Assembly (NCBI GenBank): GCA_905221605.1
Contig: CAJNDS010002080.1
Location: 545,001-609,000, forward strand
Reading direction: 5' to 3'
Length of the DNA: 64,000 nt
Source of the DNA: Symbiodinium natans
Taxonomy: Eukaryota; Sar; Dinophyceae; Suessiales; Symbiodiniaceae
Part shown: one piece after another, positions 46,801-58,964 of the stretch
Layout of the letters: each line of letters begins with the position of its first letter
How positions within the stretch are numbered: the first letter of the stretch is position 1
Made by a program: the position numbers and the translations under genes
Notes under the pieces: generated by a model
What the model saw: the letters and a program-made list of their open reading frames with translations, nothing else
Database searches by the model: none
Told to the model about the DNA's origin: nothing

Positions 46801-48431
46801 AAGGCGGGTTTAGGGAATTTGGCACTCTCCCAGCCCGCCTCCACCGCACGCGGCCGCGCAGGACACCCGGCGACTGCCAGGGCTTCAGCGACCTCGCGCG
46901 CTGCAAGAGGCTTCAGAGCGCTCAGGATTCTGGGACCCCAAGTCCAAAAACAACACCTACATAAGAAAGACAAACCCTACACAACACCCTAAATTCCTAA
47001 ATCCTGTATTAACCCTACACCCTATGGAGGGGTGAAGGGGTTTAGGGAAGTCAACGGGGCTGTAGGGGATTAGGGTCATGGCTATGGTGCTTCGGAGCGT
47101 CAGGGAATGTGGATGTTCATCGGATTGGCGTGTTTGGGTGTCAGGCTGGCGAAGTCAAAGCTCGTTTGGCGTCCTGGAAACCCAGGTCAAGAACCCTCTC
47201 AAACCCGAAACCCTATAGGCTCACGGTGCAAAGTGCCACCTGGGCGTGTACACAAACTTGCTTTATGAAGAGCAACACCTTCGGGTTGCTTTGTAGAGGG
47301 AGCTCTATGACTCCGCAACAACTTCTGTTCCCTCTCATCCCTACGAACGAGGCCCGGAGCTTTTTTGGCCGTCAGCTCACGCAAAACATGAAGGTGAAAC
47401 TCTTCATCTCGACCTCGACCGAGCAGCAGCGAGACGGTCTGAAGGCAGAGAGTGTTTCTCACGCCTTTTGTGATTTAAAGGGTTACTCTGAAGAAGGCGC
47501 GGGGTGGCTTCTCTGGGCTTGTTGTCCCCATGACTGTCTGCATATGAGCTTTGCGCTACAAGTATCAGAGTCTATCAGATCCGAGCACTTAACGAGGGCG
47601 TCTCTGGATGCCTTAACCTCTGCAGTCCCTGAACCTCCCCATACGTTTACTTTGAAGAGATTTGGATCTAGGATTGTGCCCTTCCCCGAGAAGTGCGCAG
47701 CATACCTCAAATGGCGATCCAGAACCAGTTGCGGGAATCCAGGTCAAGACCGAATCCTACAGCCTAGAATTATGCGCCAGTATAAGCTCTTCACTCTTAA
47801 CTGCGCACTTCAAGCGCACAAACGAATCACCACGTGAACTCAAAGACATGCATTATAAAAAAAAAAAAACTAAAGCCCCAAAGCCCTATGTATTCGTAGA
47901 ACTCCGTAGAATGCTCTGGAAGCAGAAACGCTGCAGAGCGCCACCTCAGCCTCCGAGATGAAAGGGCTCGTGAAGAAATCGAATCCGCGCGGAGGTCTCA
48001 ACAAGAGGGTTCAGGGAGTTTTTCTCGGCAAGTTTAGATCATCCATTCGCTAAGAGATTTGTGTTAGCAACTACTGGGCATACGAAATTTCACTTCTCCA
48101 CCCTCCTGAGGGACTTCTTCTGCTTCTTCTTCTTCTTCGGCCTTTACACATGCAGTCGTTTTCGAGTGTTGCTTCAGGAGTCGAAGCGCTGCAGAGCGCC
48201 ACTTGAACTCCGAGATGCAAGAGCACCTTGAAATTATTGGATCCGCGCCGAGGTCTCAACACACCAAGAGGGGTTCAGCACGTTTCGGAGAAACTTACAA
48301 TACAAGTTTAGGAATGCTTTTAATGTTTATAGTTTTTGTATGACTTCGTTGCGCGAAGTGTCTTGACGACTAGTTCCACCCCTCCTTTGGTGCGGCCCCG
48401 AAGAAAGTGGGACTTCTTTCTTCTTCGGCCT
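46800..48431 (+). repeat. 3'-flank block of copy C
   Basis: Matches the downstream flank of copies A and B, including the same tandem near 47,930-48,270. Also shares GACCTCGCG-type sequence near 46,890 with 25,255 and 33,000. Confidence 0.7.
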
Positions 48432-50219
48432 CTACATCGACAGTCGAATTCCCCGGCTCTCGCAGCATGCTCTGAGGGCCGCCTTTGCTTCTTCGCCAAC
48501 GGCGTCATTTACTCGGAGAGAGAGATGTTTCAGCGCGGTGCCGCCTTCCTCGAGGGCCCTGCGCAGCGCCTCCGCGCCCTCGGACCCGACCCCAGTGGAG
48601 TGCAGCCAAAGGCTTTCGAGGCCGCAGTCAAAGAGCGCCGCGGCCAGGGCCTGGGCCCCTTCGTTCCCCAGCTGGGGGTTGTCGGACAGACGAAGCTCTT
48701 TCAGGTGCCGGATCCCCCGGAGGCCGTCGCTCAGGGCCGGGGCCAGGGAGGGGCCGTCGAGCTGGCAGTCCCGAAGCGAAAGTTCGCGCACCCAAGCGGC
48801 TTGGCTGACAAGGCGCAGCAGCGCCTCCAGGCTCGGCACATCCCAGTTGGTGACCTCGTGCAAATGCACTTTGCCACTCTCCGCGCTTCTCATGAGCCGC
48901 CGGCACACGATTCGGGCATCCTCGTCCTCTCCGCCTTCGACCACGACGTGGCCCAGCTCTGCACGGTGGCGACGCCTTGCATGGAGGACGTCGCCAAAGC
49001 AACGGGTCGACAAGGCGATCTTCAGGCAGAGCTGCTCGTTGACGTCGATCTCGCTCCAGAGGCGCCTGGCCAGCACCTCATCCGCGTCGTTCATGGCCGC
49101 TTCGAACCTCATTGCGTACCACGGCACCAAGCGTCTCTGAATGCGCCCATGGAGGGCGCACGACGCCGCGATCTGCAATGTAGGGAGTGCAAGGCTCAAG
49201 AGTGCCACGACCGGACTCCCGCCCTCCACGGCAAGGTAAAGAATGGCGAAGCCTGCTTGGGGCAGGTTCTCCACTTCCAGCATGTGGCGCTTCGTGGGGG
49301 AGATCTGCTTGGCGGCCAGTGCCGTCAGCTTCTCGGAGATCTTCATCTTTGGGGCGCTCTTCGTCACATCGAGGGTTGGGAGGCCGAAGATGGCGAGGTG
49401 GCTGGCCACCAGCTCAGCTACAAAACGCAATTGGGTGAAAAAGTATATGTGAAAGCCGAAAAGGTACATCCAACTGCAGATTCCTACGACATTCAGAAAT
49501 ACATGAGAAGACTTTAAACAGAGACCCCCGAACATAGTATCCTTAAGCGTGTCGAAGGAATCTGCTATGAATGGACACACACCTCCCAGCATGGCTTCCG
49601 CAAAGGCCCCTGCACCATAGCCGCGGCCCGTTTCGAGCGTGCTGGCTACAATGACGGCCTGCAGGAGCATCCAGATGCAACCTAGAGAGAGCAGGGCCGC
49701 GTAGCTTTCCCACGCGAGCCCGGTCTCTTTCGATAGGCTGCCATCCACAATGCCTGCTATGACAAACACAAGACAGAGTGCGAAGGTGACAAGGAAAACG
49801 CCGAGGAGCTGCCGCCCGCGCCTCCTTTCGCTTATTGCTTGCCGCACCTGTGGTGCCCTCAGAGGCTGGTCTGCTGACACATGCACATCTTGCACGCCGA
49901 TGGTCGTCGTGCCAATGCTTTGGGCACTCGGGAGGGCCGTCCCACTTCGTGGGGAGTCCGGTCCGAGTGACAGTGCAGCTGGTGTTCTTAGTTTGCTTCG
50001 CCACGTTCCCAGCATGAGGATGATGGTGCCGCATGCGCACGTGGCAGCTGCCACTGCCAACATGACGAGACACCAATAAATGGCTCGGTCGTCGACGCCC
50101 GCCGTCTTCAGCAGGTCGACTCCTTGGGTGGCTGTCTCGTTCGTCGCGTCCATTGGGGGGCGGGGCTCTTCGCCTTTTGGCGAGGTTGTACAGTGAAACC
50201 TTGGGGCTTCTTCAACCAA
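48432..50219 (-). CDS. Multipass membrane protein with C-terminal leucine-rich repeats, copy C
   Basis: A 595-codon intronless ORF, nearly identical by eye to copy B through the membrane region and LRRs. The MDAT start (50153) is preserved. The upstream extension is not in frame: a G-run just upstream of MDAT is one base shorter than in copy B, so the MVEHRASP reading (50108-50299) runs into another frame. This either damages an N-terminal extension or shows that MDAT is the real start. LRR residues differ from B at exposed positions (ELRLSDNPQLG, LESLWLHSTGVG, LKHLSLRVNDAVG). Function unknown. Confidence 0.75.
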   Translation of the reverse strand: MVEEAPRFHCTTSPKGEEPRPPMDATNETATQGVDLLKTAGVDDRAIYWCLVMLAVAAATCACGTIILMLGTWRSKLRTPAALSLGPDSPRSGTALPSAQSIGTTTIGVQDVHVSADQPLRAPQVRQAISERRRGRQLLGVFLVTFALCLVFVIAGIVDGSLSKETGLAWESYAALLSLGCIWMLLQAVIVASTLETGRGYGAGAFAEAMLGGVCPFIADSFDTLKDTMFGGLCLKSSHVFLNVVGICSWMYLFGFHIYFFTQLRFVAELVASHLAIFGLPTLDVTKSAPKMKISEKLTALAAKQISPTKRHMLEVENLPQAGFAILYLAVEGGSPVVALLSLALPTLQIAASCALHGRIQRRLVPWYAMRFEAAMNDADEVLARRLWSEIDVNEQLCLKIALSTRCFGDVLHARRRHRAELGHVVVEGGEDEDARIVCRRLMRSAESGKVHLHEVTNWDVPSLEALLRLVSQAAWVRELSLRDCQLDGPSLAPALSDGLRGIRHLKELRLSDNPQLGNEGAQALAAALFDCGLESLWLHSTGVGSEGAEALRRALEEGGTALKHLSLRVNDAVGEEAKAALRACCESRGIRLSM

Positions 50220-50559
50220 GAAGTCACATGCTGCGCGGCGGAGGCGGATGGGGCCCTGACACCTTCGAGATCTACCGGGCTTGCTCGATGCTCAACCACA
50301 TCCCCTTCTGCTACAAACCCTAGAAAAAACCTCTGAACCCTAAATCCCTAAAAGGGTCTCTCCATGCGCAGGCCGAAGCCCCCGCGCCCCCCCCCCCCCA
50401 CCCCCATCTTCACCCTGTGCAGCTGCGAACTTTCTCAGGCGGCAGCCCAAGGCGCAGTTGCAGGCGAAGGCTGCGGAAGAGCCTGTCAAACCCAAGCCCA
50501 AGCTCCCCTGGGCCTTTTGAAACTTACCTAGGGGGTATATTCTCCTGAGGGTTTTGGGA

Positions 50560-50742
50560 TTTCGGGCTTAGGGTTTAGGGTTCAGGGTTTAGGGTTTAGG
50601 GTTTAGGGTTTAGGGCTTAGGGTTTAGGGCTCAGGGCTTAGGGCTTAGGGCTTAGGGCTTAGGGCTTAGGGCTTAGGGCTCAGGGCTTAGGGCTTAGGGC
50701 TCAGGGCTTAGGGCTTAGGGCTCAGGGCTTAGGGCTTAGGGT
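50560..50742 (+). repeat. TTTAGGG then GGGCTTA/GGGCTCA array
   Basis: Longer than the sister array at 36,943-37,062, with interspersed GGGCTCA. Confidence 0.95.
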
Positions 50743-51912
50743 TCATGTGCCTTTTTGAAACTTTGCCTATACCTTGGGGGGGTACAGTCTCGTGAGGGCC
50801 TTGAGGTTCAAGGGCTTAGGGCGGCGGAAGCTTAGGGGATTACTTAAATGCTCAGGAAAGCTACGAAGACCCCTTAGAAGGCTTCCTTTGATGATTTTCA
50901 ACGCCGAGAAGCCCTGTGAGCCTGTGACCCTTGAAGCCCGAAACCCTAAAAGCACCCTATAAACGGACCTGGAGCGCCTAGCAGCCTACGCCCTACAAGC
51001 CCTAAAAAGGAGTTGCCCTAAACCCTATAAAGGGTACCCCAAAATGCCCTCAACGGAATTGCAAAAACCCTATAAACCCACAAAATAACCCTGTAAGCCC
51101 CTGAACCGTAAACAGCCCCGAAGCCTAAGATACCTCGATACAATCCTCTGAAAAACAGGATCACATACTCGCAAAGGCCTACCTAGTTGCTTTTGTGAGA
51201 GACTGGTTCCAGCTGCTTGAACCCTATTCCAAGAAACCCTAAACCTTCAGACCGTAAACCGTCTGAGCATTGGGCCTCAAACTCTAAACCAATAATATAA
51301 GCCCCCCAGACCCCTTAAACCAAAAACAACACCCCATACCCCTAAACCACACCTTCTTTCAGACACGCGCACGAACCACCATCCCTCTGTTTCCAAACTT
51401 TAAGGGGAGCGATCTTCAGCACCGGTGTAGGATTTTTCGGTTCCGACTCCGGCTGTCGCTACCCAACGAGAATAAACGCCTAAGCCTTTTGCGCCCTAAA
51501 CCCTTTAACGCCCCCCCTTGATCCCTAAACCCCCTAAAAAAGCCCCTTAACTTGCCTCCCAGGACCTGAAAAAAAAACTCCAGGGCTTTTGCAAACCTTG
51601 GGCACCCTGGCCACATCATCTCAGTGCCTTGCATGCCCGAGGGAGGCGCTCAGGGAGTTCTTAGAATCATATTGTGTACCGTCGTCGTGGTCGTAGTCGT
51701 CGTCGCCCTAAAGAAGACTGTTAGGATTCGTGATGATGGTGATGGTGCTTTCAGCAAGGAACGGTAGTTCTAGGTGATGTCCGTGTTGCCCTCATCATCC
51801 TTGCGATGGCTGGTGTTCAGTCCCACTACTGCTCTCATGTATGGCTATGCGCACGACTTCTGCGATTCAAACTTTAAAGTTCAAGACAAAAGGGTTTCTC
51901 AGGGGCCAGCAT

Positions 51913-52315
51913 ACCCTAAACCCTAAACCCTAAACCCTAAACCCTAAACCCTAAACCCTAAACCCTAAACCCTAAACCCTAAACCCTAAACCCTAAACCC
52001 TAAACCCTAAACCCTAAACCCTAAACCCTAAACCCTAAACCCTAAACCCGAACCCTAAATCGTGGCTCAGCCTCAGCTGAGACCTAGGAGCGTGCACAGC
52101 ACCAGGAGGCCAATCCAAACGTTAGCAGGTGGGCTTAAGGTCCTTCGGGTGATTTCAGATCCCTATAAGGCCAATACCAAAGATAGTAAACGCCTAAACC
52201 CTAAACCCTAAACCCTAAACCCTAAACCCTAAACCCTAAACCCTAAACCCTAAACCCTAAACCCTAAACCCTAAACCCTAAACCCTAAACCCTAAACCCT
52301 AAACCCTAAACCCAC
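51913..52315 (-). repeat. Two long CCCTAAA arrays
   Basis: 51,913-52,050 and 52,195-52,315; the first is far longer than its sister near 41,120. Confidence 0.96.
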
Positions 52316-52469
52316 CCTAAAGGTACCAGGGCTTCGGGGCTTTTGAGTGTGGGGGAGGGGGGGGGGGGGGGGGTCAGGGTCCTTCGAGTGATTTCAGGGC
52401 CCCTCTCATCACTCTGAGGCCGTAAACCCTAAGCAACAAACACCAAATTGCGAACCCTAGACCCTAAAC

Positions 52470-53040
52470 CCCAAACCCCAAACCCTAAACCCCAAACCCT
52501 AAACCCCAAACCCCAAACCCCAAACCCTAAACCCTAAACCCTAAAGCATTCCCTGCCGCGAACTTTGGAAGCCGAATCTTAGGGCGAGGACTTCCCTGAA
52601 CTCGAAACCCTACCTGGAGGTTCATGGTACTTACTAACCAGACAGCTGCTTCCTAGGGTTTAGGGTTTAGGGTTTAGGGTTTAGGGTTTAGGGTTTAGGG
52701 TTTTGGGTTTTGGGTTTTGGGTTTAGGGTTTAGGGTTTAGGGTTTGGGACAGTTATGTCCTGAGTAGGATCACGGGGGGCCATTAGAAGGGAACCCTTCT
52801 AAGGACCCTCTTCTGGCTCTCTTAAGCAGGGACCTTATTCAGAGGGTCTATATCCCCAAGGGTCCCCCTAATCCCATCCCCTGTTACTGCACTCGTAACC
52901 CACTTGTAACCATACTAGGGTACTTAAGGGGGTTTCGCTTTTCGTGCTGCAGGGGGTTTTAAGCTCGTGGAGTTCCTGTGTTTAGGGTTTAGGGTTTAGG
53001 GTTTAGGGTTTAGGGTTTAGGGTTTAGGGTTTAGGGCTTC
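52470..53040. repeat. Mixed tracts and unique piece
   Basis: CCCTAAA/CCCCAAA (52,470-52,545), TTTAGGG with TTTTGGG (52,655-52,745), TTTAGGG (52,978-53,035). The 52,750-52,930 stretch is missing from the sister block and holds no recognised gene. Confidence 0.9.
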
Positions 53041-54489
53041 CTGGCTAACCCTAAACCCTCTGCAAACCAGGGGCCGTGTTCCATGCCCGTGCCGCTGATG
53101 ATGCTGGCGGGCCAAAGAAGAGAGGGGGGGGCAGGAAGCTTCCAGATATGGGTTTAGGGTTTAGGGTTTAGGGTTTCGGGTTTAGGGTTTAGGGTTTTTC
53201 GGGTTTTGGGTTTATGGTTTAGGGGTTTTTGGGTTGATTGGGTGTAGGTTTTGCTTTTTGGGGTTTGGGTTTCAGGGCTTCTTCTAGTCGTGGGGCTCCT
53301 GGGCGAGGCCTTCACAGAAGCATCTAAAAGGCTGCTCCCAGTTCCTCCCCCAATCCCTAGAACTAGACCTCTCGTCCTGACACTAAGCCCCCACACCCGA
53401 ACGTTTTTAGTAGCCTTCAACATTCCCCACAAAATTCACTCCAATGTGATGAAAAAGCACAATTTCGTTCGGTGGTTGATCTCAGGGGAAGGGAACGAAA
53501 GCCTGAAAGCCAAACCGATGTGGACCATGGCCCCTCAAGTCTACCCCCAAAACTAGACCATAAAGCAATATGCTGGCGAAGAGACCAGACAAGGCCCATC
53601 ATTTTGACTTTCTGTGGGGAGGTTGGGGGGGGGGGGGGCTTTGGGGGCCAAGAGGGTTGAAGATTTACAGTCTGGGGGGGTTTAGACCCAAACTCGAAAG
53701 GGGTTAGGCGTAACCCAAACTCCAGAGGTAAGGGGGTAACCCAAAAACTCTAAAGGTCTAAGGGGCAACCCAAAACTCTACAGATTTAGGGGCAACCCAA
53801 GACTCCAGAACTCCAGCCACCGGGCTCGCCTCGTGGACCTCATGCTCGAAATGCTCCTCTGGCATACGCCGCCCTGATCCCTGCACCCAAAACCTAAACC
53901 CCCTCTAACCCGAAATCCCACCAACCTGAGTCCTGAACCCGAAACTTTGCAAAGCACCAAGTCTTCCCCCCACATACCCCCATACCCCCCCTCCCCCCTG
54001 CCAAAAAAAAACAAAGATCATGTGGGGGCTTCCAGGCTCGTGATGCATCGAGGCGTATAAGGATTCAAAAGGGGCCAGGAAATGGCGTATAGAGCTTTTG
54101 AGTGATAAGGGTCAAGAATTGGGGCTTCTCATAAGGTTCTTATACAGGTTTGGGGATCGAGAAGAGCCTTAAACTCAATACACCCATGGAACATGCGACA
54201 CCCTGGCAGCGTCTCCTTCTCAAGGCTCCACGTCACGTAAGCGCTGAGCCTGGGCGAGTCGGAAGCTTACCCTAAACCCTAGACCCCAAACCCTAAATCA
54301 TAGTGGGCCCACGTGTTGGGGTACCCTAACCCTGGGCCAGAAGCAGCTTTGCACCCATCAAGCACCGACCACGAGCCTCGAGGCCTTGAACCCCTCAACC
54401 CCAAAACCCCGAATTTAGGGTTTAGGGCTTGGGGTTGAGGGTTTAGGGTTTGGGGTTTGGGGTTTAGGGTTTAGAGTGGTTTCCTCAAC

Positions 54490-56292
54490 CTCAGTGCGAG
54501 GGCGCGGCAAGGCTGCACTGGATGCCATGAATCCAAGGGCACACCTGGCGCAAAGGACTTTGGGCATAAACTCGAAGCCCTAACCATGCTAGACCCAGGT
54601 TCCCCAGTACAAATCTACTTCAACTTAGGCAACCCGAAACCCTAAACCCTAAACCTAAACTCAGGGTTTAGGGAAGTCTGTGCGTTTAGGGCAGCTCGGG
54701 CTTCGGGCCATCCATGAAGATTTTGCGAAGCAAGCCCGAGACACCCCTAAACCCCCTCCCCCGAGACACCCCTAAACCCCCTAAAATCCCCACAACATCA
54801 CAACACCCCTAACACCTAAACCCCTGAACCCTACCCCAAAACCCTGAACCCTTTAAGAGAGACACAGGGAGAAAGAGGGAGGCTACGCCAAGCTCGTAAG
54901 TCTTTGGCCGGACGCTCTCGTAGAAAAACCTCAAGCCGATGCGAGTAGCCAGGACTCTGAAGCCCAAAGAACCCAGGGTTTAGGGTTAGAGTTTAGGGTT
55001 TAGGGTTTAGGGCTTAGGGTTTAGGGTTTAGGGTTTAGGGTTTAGGGTTTCGGGTTTAGGGTTTAGGGTTTAGGGTTTAGGGCTGAGGCAAAGCCTCCAT
55101 ACTCTGAGCCCCGAAGCACTGAGAGCTCTCCCAAAGGCCCTAAACCGGGAACCTGAATACTAAGCCCTAACTCTAAACCCTAAACCTTAAACCCTAAACC
55201 CTAAGCCCCAAGGCACGAACAAACCCCTCAACTCTTGAAGCCATCAAAACCCACGAGCCGGCGTGGCGTCTGAAGGCCTGCCTTTGCTTGGGCCAGGGCT
55301 TCCTCTGCGTTGGCCGGGACCTCTGATGAAAAGATCCCCCAAATGGCTTTTTGGCTTAGAGCTTAGGGTTTTGGAGCTCTGAGGTTTCTATGGGTTTGGG
55401 GGGGTTCAGCCGGTCAGGGTCAAGTGTGTTTAGGGTTCTCCGCTCTCCGCTTAGGGATTGGGGTTCCTAAACCCTGAACCCTAAACCCTAAACCCTAAAC
55501 CCTAAACCCCTTTAAGTACAGTTATAGCTTGGGGCCGAGGGTGGTGAGGTGCCGGGCTCTGGGGGGCTTTGGTCTTTGGGGGTTAGCTTCTTTGGGCGTT
55601 TGGGGCCAGGGTGGGGGTTCAGGGGGCCAGCTTGTGGGGGTTCAGGGGGGTCGGGCTGAGAGAAGGGTCTGAGAAGAATGGACTGGCGCGGCCCAAACCG
55701 CAAGACTGCCTGAACCCGGAACCCTTAAACCCTAAACCCTAAACACCCTAAGCCCTAAGCCCTAAGCCCTAAGCCCTAAGCCCTAAACCCTAAACCCTAA
55801 ACCCTAAACCAACCAAGCCCAACCACCCCCACACTGAACAGCAAGGCCCTGAGACCCCTGAGCCCGAAGTGCTCAACACCTCGAACCCTGCACCCTTGTA
55901 TCCCCCTAAAACACAGATCTATCTCGTAGATAACTGGCTATGTACCCTAGACCCGAAGCCCGCACTACAAATACCTGTATAAATATGTATGTATGTATAT
56001 GTATATATATATATATATACATCATTTATATTTATATGTGTGTTTATATTTGTTTGTATGTATATATACCTATACATATCTTGATCTATGTATACCTAGT
56101 AATTTAATTTCATTTATCTATATCTATATCTATATCTATATCTCAGTTTATTGACTTATAACTTAAAACATTTATGATTCGTCTTGTTCAAAAAGGTGAA
56201 GTGACTTAGGGTTGTCGGACGGGCGGCATGATGCCCGTGGCCTCCAAAGCTGACTGGATGCCTCGGGAGAAAAGGGACTTGCGATGCTGCAG
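54490..56292 (-). CDS. Putative fragmented gene of four small exons, product not recognised
   Basis: Four islets on the minus strand can be joined without phase conflict: 56292-56235 (LQHRKSLFSRGIQSALEAT), 55322-55278 (VPANAEEALAQAKA), 54916-54889 (RPAKDLRA) and 54544-54490 (CALGFMASSAALPRPRTE). Three of four donors are GC type and acceptors are AG, as in TRM1. Split codons give Glu, Glu and Trp at the joins and the result reads as a plausible alanine-rich helical protein. Introns are telomeric arrays plus an AT-rich tract. I do not recognise the product. Confidence is limited because the exons are short and other frames are also open. Confidence 0.4.
54965..55085 (+). repeat. TTTAGGG array
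   Basis: About 16 units in the possible intron between 55,278 and 54,916. Confidence 0.95.
55975..56170 (+). repeat. AT-rich island with TATGTA and TATCTA repeats
   Basis: Nearly pure A/T with (TA)n, TATGTATG and (TATCTA)n runs, in sharp contrast to the GC-rich surroundings. Confidence 0.95.
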
Positions 56293-57590
56293 CTCAGGGT
56301 TTGGGGTTTGGGGTTTAGGGTTTAGGGTTTAGGGTATAGGGTTCAGGGTTCAGGGTTTAGGGTTCAGATTTCAAATTCAAGGTTTGGGGTTTACGGTTTT
56401 GGGGCTTGTTTCGGTGGTGTTTAAGGTCTGGGGTAAAAAGGTTTAGGGTTCAGTGTTCAGGTTTGCTTTAGGGTTGAGGGTTTAGGGTTTAAGGTTTAGG
56501 GGTACAAGGCTTAGGGTTTCGCGTTTAAGGGCTTTAGGGTTTGAGGTCTAGAGCTTGTTTATGAGGAATCAGAGTACGAGAGGTATCAGATAGCCACAGG
56601 GACTACTGGCACGTGTGGGGCGCGAAGCTTTGGGGCTCTAAGCATAGGGTTCGGGCTTAGGGTTCTAAACCCTAAACCCTAAACCCGTTACTAAACCCTC
56701 AACGCTATGACCCCTAAACCCGCTGCACCAAACCCTAACCTGGCCCGGAGACTCTTCTGATCCAGATGGCCCTAGACCCTAAACCCTAAAGCATAAACCC
56801 TAAACCCTAAACCCTAAATCCCTAAACCCTGAACCCCAAACCCTAAATCCCAAACCAAAACCCCCAAACCATCAACTATGCCCACAAAGCCCCCAAGCCA
56901 GATCTAATCCGAAAGCAAAGGGAACGAGGCCCGTGCCTCGAGATCGCCTGAAGGGAGAGGGAGCGTTGGAGTGTGAGGGTGTGTAGGGTTTGGGGTTTAG
57001 GGTTTAGGGCACTTTGAAACCCACTTGCTAACTTTCCGTATAATCCAACGAGAACTCAGCTTACCAATACGTACAGCTGTCCGTAACTTGTCAAGACCAC
57101 GGAGCTTCAAGTAACCCCACAACTCCTAGGTGGTGTATATCGTTATAACCCCGCGAGGCTCACTACCTTAGAAGAAATGGCAAATACCTGAAGCGCAATC
57201 CCAAGTCCGAACGACCCTGCTTGCCTACACCTTCCCCCAGCCCCTAAATTCAACCCCCTAAATCCAAGCCCAATACCCAACAGGCGCAGTCAACCCCTAT
57301 ACTTTCCAACCGCCAACTGCCAAACCTGCAGGCTCTAACATGTACCTTGAGGGGTAGTACACCAAGATTCCGAAAAGATCTACAACTGGGAACAGATCAA
57401 CCCTTCAGGGACGAAGAAACTCGCACTCTAAACCCTAAGCCTTGAGGCAAGAGAACCCTCCAGGATTGAAAGCATGTAGCGTTTGGGGTGCTGAGGGGTT
57501 TAGGGGCTTGGCCTTTTGGGGTTTAGGGGTTTAGGGGATTAGGGTAAGCTACTGAGGGCCAGCGAACCTGCGTCTCCACCAAGAAGGCCG

Positions 57591-57791
57591 ATGCTTGCTG
57601 CCCTGAGGCGTGAGGGTCTTAAACCCGACACGACTGTTCTCGCTACGAAGAACCCTACACAACTTGATTGGGCGATAAATCTGACTTTAGGGCTTGCGAT
57701 GTACTGCGAAGCGGCCGAGATTGGCCGAGGTTATTGGGTGTTTCCTAAACAGCCTGAGCCCCCTGAACCCCCAAAACCCCCTAAACCCTAA
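57591..57791 (+). CDS. Short ORF with a PPR-like stretch, doubtful
   Basis: A 66-codon ORF starts MLAALRREGLKPDTTVLATK, which resembles one pentatricopeptide (organelle RNA-binding) repeat (..M...G..PD...). Only one such unit is seen, followed by a run of Pro-rich codons derived from CCCTAAA-like sequence. It may be an exon or chance. Confidence 0.2.
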   Translation: MLAALRREGLKPDTTVLATKNPTQLDWAINLTLGLAMYCEAAEIGRGYWVFPKQPEPPEPPKPPKP

Positions 57792-58654
57792 ACCCTAAAC
57801 CCAAGGAACCCTACTTCAGAAGTATCCCTTTCAAGGAACTCTGGGATGCAGCATGAATCCCTGCCCCGAGCTTGTATGGCCAACCCAGGGTTTAGAGGGT
57901 TTATACGATTCAGGGTTTGCAGGGGTTTAGGGTTTAGGGTTTAAGGCTTAGGGTTTAGGGGTTAGGGTTTAGGGTGTAGGGCTTGGAGGATTTAGGCCTA
58001 AGGGCCTAAACCTTCGAGCTGAGGGTGGAGGGGCCAAAGCTCTTCTTTCCGGCCCAAGTGCCTCGTGTCGTCACGACGGTGGCGGCGGGTGACACGAGCA
58101 TATCCTGGCATGCACAGCATGACAAAGGATAAGGCCCAAAAAAAAGGTTTTTGGGCTTTGGGAGTCAGGGTTCAGGGCTTAAAGTGTTTAAGGTTTGCGG
58201 AGTTCAGGGCTTCTGATCCCCATGCCAGTGAGCGGCTGAGGCTGTTTTCGTTCTTTCGCAAGTGGGCCCGAAGCCCGAACGCCTCAACCCAAAAATCTGT
58301 TGGGTGTGTAGAGTGAGCTCAGGGCTCCGTTGGAAATCGTGTCAAAGCTTGCATGGGCAACCGCCCAGCTCGTAGGCTGAGGGTCTCATGGGAGGATTAT
58401 CAGGGGCGGCGGGAAGAAAATATGCGGGAGCTCATAAGGAGAAGTGCTGGTGTTCTAAAGTTGTCCAGTACCTAGGGGTTTTAAAGGTTAACCTTTGGGA
58501 TTATAAGGGGAATATATTAACCCAAAAAGGTTAAAGGTTACCTACTCTACTACTAAGGTTCTTTTAGTGGGGAGGGGTACTTTGAGGTCCGAGGATGCTA
58601 TGAGGCCGGATCCCGAAACCCTAAACCCAGCAATGAGCCCCTTGCGTCTTCCTT

Positions 58655-58755
58655 AGGGTTTAGGCTTTAGGGTTTAGGGTTTAGGGTTTAGGGTTTAGGG
58701 TTTAGGGTTTAGGGCTTAGGGTTTAGGGCTTAGGGCTTAGGGCTTAGGGCTTAGG
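58655..58755 (+). repeat. TTTAGGG then GGGCTTA array
   Basis: About 14 units. Unique stretches 57,000-57,480 and 58,000-58,600 nearby have no convincing gene; both strands have short open pieces. Confidence 0.95.
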
Positions 58756-58964
58756 GGGGTTTTGGGGGGTTTGCAGCACCGCGATTGGGGTGGAGGTTCC
58801 GAAGCCCCAAGCCCTAAACCCTAAACCCTAAACACAAACCCTAAACCCTAAACCCTAAACCATAAACCCTAAACCCTAAACCCTACACCCTGAACCGCAT
58901 CTTTGCGGCTCCTTCAGGGCCTGATAGGAAGCGTTGAACTTCGACTCCAAAAGCCCAAACGCAA

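Larger units (their letters stand above)
50150..53560 (+). repeat. Segmental duplicate 2, copy 2
   Basis: Direct repeat of 36,540-42,100 without the satellite island. Shared marks include CTCAGTGCCTTGCATGCCC (near 40,780 and 51,620) and CGTGCCGCTGA.GATGCTGGC (near 41,710 and 53,090). Confidence 0.9.

Noticed and set aside
58026-58105. Plus-strand FFPAQVPRVVTTVAAGDT resembling a PfkB kinase motif
   Set aside because: The first Asp of the DTTAAGD motif is replaced, no other kinase motif is nearby, and the opposite strand is equally open.
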